From NCBI GenBank assembly GCA_949128015.1, contig CASBRC010000372.1, positions 1-11,774 on the forward strand: a stretch of 11,774 nt of DNA, given 5' to 3'. Below are positions 6,881-11,774 of this stretch, piece after piece (position 1 is the first letter of the stretch; the number at the start of each line of letters is the position of its first letter). The position numbers and the translations under genes were made by a program. The notes below the pieces were generated by a model. It saw only the letters and a list, made by a program, of their open reading frames with translations. It made no database searches and was not told the DNA's origin. Source of the stretch: Synechococcales cyanobacterium PMM_0003. GTDB lineage: Bacteria > Cyanobacteriota > Cyanobacteriia > Pseudanabaenales > Pseudanabaenaceae.

Positions 6881-7301
6881 AACTCTTCTGGATTTAGCGA
6901 TCGCGATCGCAAACCAAGCCCATGCAGGACAATTAGATAAAGCGGGAAAGCCGTACATTTCGCATCCGTTAACCGTCATGGCGCAGATGGACACGCTCGA
7001 AAGTAAGATTGTGGCGGTTTTGCATGATGCAATTGAGGATTCCGATCTGACAATTGAGGGTTTGGTCAAGCAAGGTTTTCCTGAATTTATTACGGATGCG
7101 ATCGCAGCGATTACCAAACTTGATGGAGAGCAATATGAAGATTACATTATGCGGGTGAAGTCTAATGCGATCGCCCGTAAAGTCAAGATTGCTGACGTGA
7201 CGCACAATATGGATATGAGTCGAATTGCCAATCCTAATGCCAAAGATTTGCAGCGTTTGGAGAAATATAAAAAGGTTCTCCAAGAATTAACTAACAACTA
7301 A
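6867..7301 (+). CDS. Small HD-domain hydrolase, SpoT/MESH1-like (putative (p)ppGpp hydrolase)
   Basis: 144-residue single-domain metallohydrolase of the HD_4 type. The full set of residues expected of the RelA/SpoT hydrolase site is visible: His33 in PYISHP, His53-Asp54 and Glu57-Asp58 in VLHDAIEDSDLT, and Asp110 with Asn114 in VKIADVTHNMD. There is no synthetase, TGS or ACT domain, so it would be a small alarmone hydrolase removing the 3' diphosphate of ppGpp, or an enzyme for a related nucleotide; activity is inferred, not shown. Its ATG lies inside the last codons of the REC-GAF gene with no separate ribosome site, so its synthesis is probably coupled to that regulator. The stop is immediately followed by a terminator. 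It contains four HIP1 sites, two of them overlapping. Confidence 0.85.
   Translation: MKDFETLLDLAIAIANQAHAGQLDKAGKPYISHPLTVMAQMDTLESKIVAVLHDAIEDSDLTIEGLVKQGFPEFITDAIAAITKLDGEQYEDYIMRVKSNAIARKVKIADVTHNMDMSRIANPNAKDLQRLEKYKKVLQELTNN
6897..6910. repeat. Overlapping pair of HIP1 palindromes
   Basis: GCGATCGCGATCGC holds two overlapping copies of HIP1 (GCGATCGC), the highly iterated cyanobacterial palindrome. Other copies I counted start at 1423, 2147, 2943, 3065, 3555, 3719, 6641, 6722, 7098, 7167, 7364, 8004, 8256, 8470, 9084, 9617, 9917, 10139, 10323 and 11319. None falls between 3727 and 6640. Confidence 0.9.
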
Positions 7302-7331
7302 AGAAAGGACGCAAAGCGTACTTTTTTTCTT
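7301..7331 (+). terminator. Terminator of the REC-GAF / HD operon
   Basis: AAGAAAGGACGC (7301-7312), loop AAA, then GCGTACTT and a T-run ending CTT. There is one G-A mismatch in the stem and a run of seven T's. It starts at the last base of the HD gene stop codon. Confidence 0.8.
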
Positions 7332-7419
7332 GGAATTATTTGATGAGAATTTGATTGATGTTTGCGATCGCATTATGATATTTGCACTACAAGTATTATG
7401 CGTACTGAGATCGAGTTTG

Positions 7420-8640
7420 ATGACTGCCCAAGAAATACATCGCAAGTCTGAGAATGAGCCAAACAACCCAAAGGACTGGTCGTGGAAATTTTGGCAAGTC
7501 GTACCGATTTATCCCTATGGTCAAAGGCGGACACTTCGTAAAGAAGTTGTCAAAGATTCGATTTGGACATTTGAGCAGCTTCAAGGGATTTTTTATGTAG
7601 TCGTGCCGATCAGGATGACAGTGGTGAAGTTGGCGGCTGGGGGATTGCTGGTCTATGCCCCTGTTGCCCCGACTCCCGAATGTATTCGTCTAGTAAATGA
7701 ACTTGTCGCCGAGCATGGTGAAGTCAAGTACATTATTTTGCCAACGGTTTCAGGAATTGAGCATAAAGTCTTCGTAGGACCCTTTGCGCGATATTTTCCT
7801 AATGCTCATGTATATGTCTCGCCACACCAATGGAGTTTCCCTTTTAATTTGCCTCTCAGTTGGCTAGGTATCCCTTGGCGACGCACATCGATTTTACCTG
7901 AGGATGTCTCGCAGACTCCCTTTGCCGATCAGTTTGACTATGCAATTCTTGGTTCGATTGAACTGGGATTGGGGAAGTTTGCTGAAGTAGCTATGTTTGA
8001 CAAGCGATCGCAAACTCTCCTAGTCACCGACACCATCGTTTCCATTCCTGAAAAGCCACCTGAAATCTTACAAATCGATCCCTATCCACTTCTATTTCAT
8101 GCTAGAGATAGCGCATTAGAACCAATTGTCGATACAGAAATAAATCGTATCCGAGGCTGGCAAAGAACTGCTCTATTTTTGTTCTATTTTCGTCCTCAAG
8201 TTTTAGAAACTGTTTCTTTTGTGCAGTCCTTACTCGATATTACTAACGCGCCAGAGCGATCGCGCAAAGCACTTTTCGGATTATTTCCCTTTCGATGGAA
8301 ACATAATTGGCACGAATCTTTTAAAACTTTGCGCGGAAATGGTCGTATTTTTGTAGCACCAATCCTCCAAACTTTAATTCTCAATCGTGATCCCAAAGCA
8401 GTAATTGCATGGGCTGATAAAGTCGCGAGTTGGGATTTTGTGCGGATTGTTCCTTGTCATTTTGATAATGCGATCGCAGCCGCACCTAACGATTTCCGTC
8501 AAGCTTTTAGCTTTTTAGAAAAGAATCCACAACCTTCGCCTATTGCGAATCTTCCTGAAGAAGATTTTGAAGTTCTCAGACAAATCAATAATATTTTGCA
8601 AGGCAACCGCATTATTGTAAAAGCAAAGGACAAAATCTAA
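7420..8640 (+). CDS. DUF4336 domain protein, function unknown
   Basis: 406-residue soluble protein of a family widespread in cyanobacteria and seen in plants. It opens with the typical DWSWKFWQVVPIYPYGQRRTLRKEV and IWTFEQLQGIFYVVVPIRMTVVKL. The segment LLVYAPVAPTPECIRLVNEL with IILPTVSGIEHKVFVGPFA recalls the early strands of a metallo-beta-lactamase-like fold, but the classic HxHxDH metal motif is absent, so I assign no reaction. The later FRWKHNWHESFKTLRGNGRIFVAPILQTLILNRDP and VRIVPCHFDNAI are also family features. The frame is open from TTG 7330, but ATG 7420 gives the usual family N-terminus and clears the upstream terminator. A diverged copy of residues of about 280-340 lies at 10323-10507. 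Confidence 0.88.
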   Translation: MTAQEIHRKSENEPNNPKDWSWKFWQVVPIYPYGQRRTLRKEVVKDSIWTFEQLQGIFYVVVPIRMTVVKLAAGGLLVYAPVAPTPECIRLVNELVAEHGEVKYIILPTVSGIEHKVFVGPFARYFPNAHVYVSPHQWSFPFNLPLSWLGIPWRRTSILPEDVSQTPFADQFDYAILGSIELGLGKFAEVAMFDKRSQTLLVTDTIVSIPEKPPEILQIDPYPLLFHARDSALEPIVDTEINRIRGWQRTALFLFYFRPQVLETVSFVQSLLDITNAPERSRKALFGLFPFRWKHNWHESFKTLRGNGRIFVAPILQTLILNRDPKAVIAWADKVASWDFVRIVPCHFDNAIAAAPNDFRQAFSFLEKNPQPSPIANLPEEDFEVLRQINNILQGNRIIVKAKDKI

Positions 8641-8657
8641 AAAGAGTTACGCTCACA

Positions 8658-8693
8658 TCCAAGCAGACAAGGGAGCCTTGGCATCTGCTCGGA
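8658..8693. terminator. Hairpin between the convergent DUF4336 and AbiEii genes
   Basis: CAAGG-GAG-CCTTG (8668-8680) is extended by AGCAGA (8662-8667) pairing with TCTGCT (8684-8689), plus outer TCC/GGA, with a 3-base bulge. No T-tract follows directly on the plus strand; on the minus strand a run of T's appears about 13 bases later. Its architecture differs from the A-tract/T-tract terminators elsewhere. A weak bidirectional terminator is the simplest reading. Confidence 0.5.
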
Positions 8694-8704
8694 TAAGAGT
8701 GGAT

Positions 8705-9616
8705 TTAGAGCCATCTTTGTATAGAAGAATGCCACATTTGTTTGTTATCTTCATCTTTTGTGATCTCTAAACAAACGGGCATTAAAAACTGGCGAATACT
8801 CGCGATAACCTCTTGAAACGAAGGGGGATTTAAGAGAAGCTTGTTTTTTTTGATAAAACCTTGCCAAAGTTTTTGAGTCTTTTCATCTTTCGCAAATTCT
8901 TCAGTAAGAGCGAAAGGAGATATTAATGGCACGTTGGTCTGTCGTCTCTTAAAGGTTGCTTGTATTGCTTCCGTTAGTAAATGTCCTTGAAAATCAAAAT
9001 TTTGGGAGAGAAACCAGATGTCATAAAAGTCTTTGACTCTGCTGTTTGCAATACCAAGCGAAACAATTGCTTGAAATTTCTCTGCGATCGCAGTTTCTTG
9101 ATGATAGATTTGTAATCTTGTAGTAGGCAAATCCAGTATTTGGGGCATGTCAACTTCCACTGGAGGAGGCGTAACCACATCGCCAAAGCCAATATCTACT
9201 TGGATGGTAATCTTAGCTGAGCCTAGGTTTCCTTTTACTTTTAGTCTTACTCCTTCATATTCTTGTTCTTCTTTAATTTTTTCTCCTTCGACAGCATGAA
9301 ACACAATGCCATCGGCTTGACATGGCTGCTGGCAGACTTTTATAAAAATCTCGATTAGGGCTTCTACCTCATGAGTTCCAAAGCCAAGCAAGTCTATATC
9401 CTTTGTAGCTCTATGAGGTTCTCCATTCCACAGAGTAAAAAGGGTAGCTCCCTTCAACACAAAACTATGTCTGTATTCAGATTGACTTAGTCTATACAGA
9501 ATGCGATCTGACGCATAGCGAGATAGCAAAAAATTAAAATCTTCTCTGTTCTTTTTGGCAAGTTGGAGCAAGCGAGTACGAATAGAAGCTGCTACATTTT
9601 TAATATCTTGTGTCAT
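8705..9616 (-). CDS. AbiEii-family nucleotidyltransferase toxin (type IV TA)
   Basis: 303-residue protein of the AbiEii/DUF1814 family, the toxin of the AbiE type IV toxin-antitoxin and abortive-infection system; characterised members are nucleotidyltransferase-like enzymes that stop growth without binding the antitoxin protein. Motifs in order: FVLKGATLFTLW (53-63), the metal-binding pair in RATKDIDLLG (Asp73, Asp75), Asp141 in ITIQVDIGFGD, RLQIYHQETAIAEKFQAIVSLG with Lys180, and NSRVKDFYDIWFL (Asp196, Asp199). All expected catalytic positions seem intact, so it is probably active. Its ATG overlaps the antitoxin stop as ATGA (9613-9616), giving tight coupling. The HIP1 site at 9084 suggests long residence in cyanobacterial genomes. 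The phage or element it acts against cannot be told from sequence. Confidence 0.92.
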   Translation of the reverse strand: MTQDIKNVAASIRTRLLQLAKKNREDFNFLLSRYASDRILYRLSQSEYRHSFVLKGATLFTLWNGEPHRATKDIDLLGFGTHEVEALIEIFIKVCQQPCQADGIVFHAVEGEKIKEEQEYEGVRLKVKGNLGSAKITIQVDIGFGDVVTPPPVEVDMPQILDLPTTRLQIYHQETAIAEKFQAIVSLGIANSRVKDFYDIWFLSQNFDFQGHLLTEAIQATFKRRQTNVPLISPFALTEEFAKDEKTQKLWQGFIKKNKLLLNPPSFQEVIASIRQFLMPVCLEITKDEDNKQMWHSSIQRWL

Positions 9617-10209
9617 GCGATCGCTTCGAGATAGGGACGCATAACATTACTCATTCGACAGATTTTGGCATAATGCCATAGTTCATCAACGGTGCAACAT
9701 TTCGCTCGCAAGCATTCTCGGAGTGCTTCAATGGCAACATCTAATCCGATTTTATTGCGATATTTGAAACAATCTACTATGGTTTTTGCAAGGCAATAAA
9801 TGCGAACGGTTACTCCTTCGATTTCATGGGATTCAATACCAGATTTCAATGCTTCTCCAGACATATGTAGTATCCGAAGGGACAACAGCTTGTCTTTGGG
9901 ATGACGGGCATTGGGCGCGATCGCTAGCCAAGTTTCAAAAGGTATTTGAGTTGTCAATTCGTGGAAACTCAATGCTGAAAGCAAGCAAATTACGCCCTTT
10001 GGTACTCGTTGAGTTGCTTCGACCAAGCCGTGATGCTCAGTAATATTTGCGGAAATGGGAGTATAAATTCCCCATCCTGAATGAACGAGTAACCCTTTCT
10101 GTTCCAATCGTTTTAGGTTCATGGGATGGTAACCCTGCGCGATCGCATCTTTTGCTCGGATTACTCCTGTCTCACATTTTTTATGCAAATCTGCTGGGAT
10201 TTTAGACAT
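9613..10209 (-). CDS. AbiEi-family antitoxin / transcriptional autoregulator (type IV TA)
   Basis: 198-residue cognate antitoxin. An N-terminal winged helix-turn-helix (about 8-60: VIRAKDAIAQGYHPMNLKRLEQKGLLVHSGWGIYTP) fits the AbiEi_4 type. The C-terminal domain has GVICLLSALSFHELTTQIP, the WLAIAP strand and VRIYCLAKTIVDCFKYRNKIGLDVAIEAL, all typical of AbiEi proteins. Studied AbiEi proteins neutralise the toxin without a stable complex and repress their operon by binding inverted repeats. The frame could begin at ATG 10266, but that codon lies between the predicted -35 and -10 boxes, so ATG 10209 (MSKIPADLHKKC) is preferred. The gene precedes the toxin with a 4-base overlap, the usual antitoxin-first order. 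Its cysteine content is noticeable but I cannot link it to a function. Confidence 0.88.
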   Translation of the reverse strand: MSKIPADLHKKCETGVIRAKDAIAQGYHPMNLKRLEQKGLLVHSGWGIYTPISANITEHHGLVEATQRVPKGVICLLSALSFHELTTQIPFETWLAIAPNARHPKDKLLSLRILHMSGEALKSGIESHEIEGVTVRIYCLAKTIVDCFKYRNKIGLDVAIEALRECLRAKCCTVDELWHYAKICRMSNVMRPYLEAIA

Positions 10210-10226
10210 GTTGCAAAAATAATTTC

Positions 10227-10276
10227 TTGTGATAAAACAAGTGTGTTTATTAAAATTTACATACACTTTATCACAA
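10227..10276 (-). promoter_or_regulatory. AbiE operon promoter bracketed by an inverted-repeat operator
   Basis: TTGTGATAAA (10227-10236) and its exact reverse complement TTTATCACAA (10267-10276) are 30 bases apart. Read on the minus strand, the distal arm contains a -35-like TTGTGA (10271-10276), followed after 17 bases by TTAATA (10248-10253), a -10-like box; the proximal arm falls near the expected transcript start. CTTGT-N6-ACAAG (10226-10241) is a second small repeat. Known AbiEi antitoxins repress by binding inverted repeats around their promoter, so this is the likely autoregulatory operator. Confidence 0.7.
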
Positions 10277-10322
10277 ATCAGCTTGTTGAGTTTCCTTTGG
10301 TCAAGCTAAATTCACAAGATCT

Positions 10323-10507
10323 GCGATCGCGAAAAGTATTTTTCGGTCTATTCCCCTTTCGATGGAAACACAATTGGGCTGAATCTTTTAAAGCTTTGCG
10401 CGGAAACGGACGTATTTTCGTAGCACCAACCCTCCAGACTTTAATTCTCAACCGCGATCCGCAAACGATAATTGCATGGGCGGATAAAGTCGCGAGTTGG
10501 AATTTTG
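10323..10507 (+). pseudogene. Remnant of a second DUF4336 gene
   Basis: 185 bases that align without gaps to 8256-8440 of the intact DUF4336 gene at about 86% identity (about 25 differences, roughly half of them silent). In the same frame it encodes RSRKVFFGLFPFRWKHNWAESFKALRGNGRIFVAPTLQTLILNRDP and then IIAWADKVASWNF, with no internal stop. It lacks the first two thirds and the end of the protein and has no plausible start; the frame continues upstream only into sequence antisense to the antitoxin. The similarity starts exactly at a HIP1 site. It is too diverged to be a recent copy of the neighbouring gene; a decayed paralogue or an incoming homologue is likelier. Confidence 0.85.
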
Positions 10508-10546
10508 CAGAGTTGATCATGCTTATTGTCGTAATCTGGGCATGGT
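10508..10546. other. Unassigned spacer between the DUF4336 remnant and the ABC permease
   Basis: Short stretch after similarity to DUF4336 is lost and before the permease stop. I see no gene, no T-tract hairpin for the permease and no convincing target-site duplication. Confidence 0.5.
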
Positions 10547-11395
10547 TTAACCTTTCACACCAATACTTGCCTCAGTAGGGATAATGTAGCGTTGCAGAAA
10601 CACAAACACAATAAATACTGGTAATATCGAAATTGCCGAACCTGCGGCAATTAAGCGCCAATCTTCAGAAAAGGCACTGGCAAGACTGGCAATCCCACGG
10701 GGCAGCGTATAAAGCTCAGCTTTATCCACGATCGCTAAGGGCCATAAGAAATCGCCCCACATTGCCACAAATGTAAATACTGCCAGAGTTGTGAGGGCAG
10801 GACGCGCCGCAGGGAGCATGATATGCCACCAAATACCTAGACTAGAGCAACCATCCATTCGGGCGGCTTCTTCCATTTCTTTGGGAACGCTTTGAAAGGC
10901 TTGACGTAATAAAAAAATCCCAAAAGCGGAAATTACATAGGGGAAAATCAAGCCAGCGTAAGTATTTTTGAGATTTAGCTGCACTGCCAAAATATAGAGG
11001 GGAATCATCGTAATTTGAAACGGGATCATCGTTGTGCCGACAATCGCCCAAAAGATTGGGTCACGTCCTTTAAACTCTAGTCTGGCAAGAGGAAAGGCTG
11101 CGAGGGAGCAGAATAGCAAGTTTAAAAATACGGTGATGCTGGAAACGAAAAAGCTATTCCATAGGTATAGGTCAAAGCGGGAGTTTTTCCAGACTTTGAT
11201 GAAGTTATCAAAGGTGGGTTGCGCTGGCAATAGTTGCGGAACCGATTGAAAAATATTTTCGCTTGGTGATTTGAAGGCTGTACTAATTAGCCAAAGTAAA
11301 GGAAATATGGTTAAAGTTGCGATCGCAATTAAAACGACAAATTGAGGGATATTCTTGAAGATATTCCGCGAGTATCTTTGAACTTTATTTTTCAT
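10547..11395 (-). CDS. CUT1-type carbohydrate ABC transporter permease (MalG/UgpE-like)
   Basis: 282-residue inner-membrane protein, normally the second permease of a binding-protein-dependent sugar or polyol importer. TM1 is at about 18-40 (FVVLIAIATLTIFPLLWLIST); further hydrophobic segments are near 80-103, 113-137, 146-165, 203-222 and 248-270, giving six. The ATPase-contact EAA loop is EEAARMDGCSSLGIWWHIMLPAARPAL (about 175-201). The end, PTEASIGVKG, matches the usual ..GVKG terminus. The protein looks complete. No partner permease, solute-binding protein or ATPase is adjacent: upstream lies a fragment of a kinase on the other strand, starting within a base or two of the permease ATG. 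It may be an orphan subunit using components encoded elsewhere, or have been cut from its operon. The substrate is unknown. Confidence 0.9.
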   Translation of the reverse strand: MKNKVQRYSRNIFKNIPQFVVLIAIATLTIFPLLWLISTAFKSPSENIFQSVPQLLPAQPTFDNFIKVWKNSRFDLYLWNSFFVSSITVFLNLLFCSLAAFPLARLEFKGRDPIFWAIVGTTMIPFQITMIPLYILAVQLNLKNTYAGLIFPYVISAFGIFLLRQAFQSVPKEMEEAARMDGCSSLGIWWHIMLPAARPALTTLAVFTFVAMWGDFLWPLAIVDKAELYTLPRGIASLASAFSEDWRLIAAGSAISILPVFIVFVFLQRYIIPTEASIGVKG

Positions 11396-11396
11396 G

Positions 11397-11447
11397 ATTG
11401 CGAGAAATAATATTGACAGAAAAATTAACCAATTGCTTTTGCAGGGT
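11397..11447 (+). pseudogene. Probable remnant of the histidine kinase segment before the N-box, different frame
   Basis: In the frame starting at 11397 the peptide IARNNIDRKINQLLLQG is read before a stop at 11448. DRKINQLLL resembles the segment that normally precedes the ATP-binding N-box of histidine kinases (..GDRRKINQILLN..). The following domain continues in another frame at 11450, so bases seem to have been lost between them. The match is short, and this reading is an inference. Confidence 0.4.
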
Positions 11448-11449
11448 TA

Positions 11450-11774
11450 ATGAATTTAAAAGTTAAAATAGAAATAACAAAAATAATTAAGAATAAAATT
11501 GAAATTAGTGTAAAAGACACGGGAATTGGCATTAAAGAAAGTAGCCAAAAGCTGATTTTTGACGAATTTACGCAAGCCAACGATGGCATTGAAAAAATAT
11601 TTGGAGGAACAGGTTTGGGACTTACCATTGCCAAAAAAATGACAGAATCTTTAGGTGGAATGCTGACTTTGGAAAGTCGGTACGGTCAAGGAAGTACCTT
11701 TTCCATCGAGCTTCCTTTGGTTTGGGCACCAGCAAATTTTAATGCTATTGAACTTTCCAATAAAGCAATTTCAA
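11450..11774 (+). CDS. Histidine kinase HATPase_c domain, 5'-broken and running off the window
   Basis: 108 visible residues of the ATP-binding domain of a sensor histidine kinase. The G1 box is VKDTGIGI (21-28), the F box region LIFDEFTQAND (35-45), and the G2 box FGGTGLGLTIAKKM (51-64), followed by LGGMLTLESRYGQGSTFSIELPL. The linker after that (VWAPANFNAIELSNKA) suggests a hybrid kinase that may continue to a receiver domain outside the window. Missing are the sensor, the phospho-accepting His region and the N-box; an in-frame stop at 11426-11428 leaves no room for them. The ATG at 11450 has no clear ribosome site and may only be a chance codon. The first 60 bases are very AT-rich and no HIP1 site occurs. 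It is most likely the tail of a truncated gene. Confidence 0.75.
   Translation, partial: MNLKVKIEITKIIKNKIEISVKDTGIGIKESSQKLIFDEFTQANDGIEKIFGGTGLGLTIAKKMTESLGGMLTLESRYGQGSTFSIELPLVWAPANFNAIELSNKAIS

Noticed and set aside
7330..7419. N-terminal extension of the DUF4336 protein from TTG 7330
   Set aside because: It would start inside the T-tract of the preceding terminator and add a segment not expected in the family; ATG 7420 gives the normal N-terminus.
8641..10322. AbiE operon as a transposon-borne cargo between direct repeats
   Set aside because: No transposase, terminal inverted repeats or short target duplication is visible, and the two DUF4336 segments are only about 86% identical, too diverged for repeats made by a recent insertion.
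10126..10578. 150-codon plus-strand frame joining antisense-of-antitoxin sequence to the DUF4336 remnant
   Set aside because: Its first half is antisense to a convincing AbiEi gene and its promoter, and only the middle is DUF4336-like. It is a fortuitous open frame over a remnant, not a fusion gene.
11413..11418. Perfect -35 consensus TTGACA on the plus strand before the kinase fragment
   Set aside because: No acceptable -10 hexamer lies 16-18 bases downstream, and the sequence overlaps what looks like kinase coding remnant (the Ile-Asp-Arg codons).
1..11774. CRISPR array, tRNA or rRNA gene
   Set aside because: Looked for regularly spaced repeats, tRNA-like cloverleaf arms and rRNA-conserved segments on both strands by eye; none seen.

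Overview
The window comes from a cyanobacterium. It has a phycobilisome core subunit gene (apcF), a class II fructose-bisphosphate aldolase, a DUF4336 protein of the type common in cyanobacteria, and about 22 copies of the HIP1 palindrome GCGATCGC, roughly one per 530 bases. Genus cannot be fixed from this stretch; a Pseudanabaena-like filamentous lineage is a guess.

Layout. Bases 1-1478 are the 3' part of dxs (isoprenoid precursors; the start lies outside the window). A minus-strand SAM-dependent methyltransferase (1579-2436) and a minus-strand stand-alone FIST-domain sensor protein (2600-3811) follow. A 340-base divergent control region (3812-4151) leads to two monocistronic housekeeping genes, apcF (4152-4649) and fbaA (4772-5851). 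Next is a tightly coupled plus-strand pair: a REC-GAF response regulator (5969-6880) overlapping by 14 bases a small HD protein related to the ppGpp-hydrolase domain of SpoT/MESH1 (6867-7301). A DUF4336 gene (7420-8640) follows.

From about 8650 the region becomes accessory in character. A minus-strand AbiEi/AbiEii type IV toxin-antitoxin operon (8705-10209) has its own promoter bracketed by an inverted repeat. Behind it lies a diverged 185-base fragment of a second DUF4336 gene (10323-10507). Then comes an orphan CUT1-type sugar ABC permease (10547-11395, minus). The window ends in the ATPase domain of a histidine kinase that looks broken at its 5' side (11397-11774, plus, running off the end). 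The lone permease, the kinase fragment and the DUF4336 remnant together suggest a patchwork of rearrangements.

The left two thirds is punctuated by long A-tract/GC-core/T-tract hairpins that act as terminators between almost all genes; in two cases the stop codon of a minus-strand gene lies inside the hairpin stem. I found no rRNA, tRNA, CRISPR array or complete insertion sequence. No clearly new multi-gene system is evident. The best leads are the REC-GAF/alarmone-hydrolase pair, the AbiE operator, the diverged DUF4336 remnant starting exactly at a HIP1 site, and the RpaB-like direct repeats upstream of apcF.
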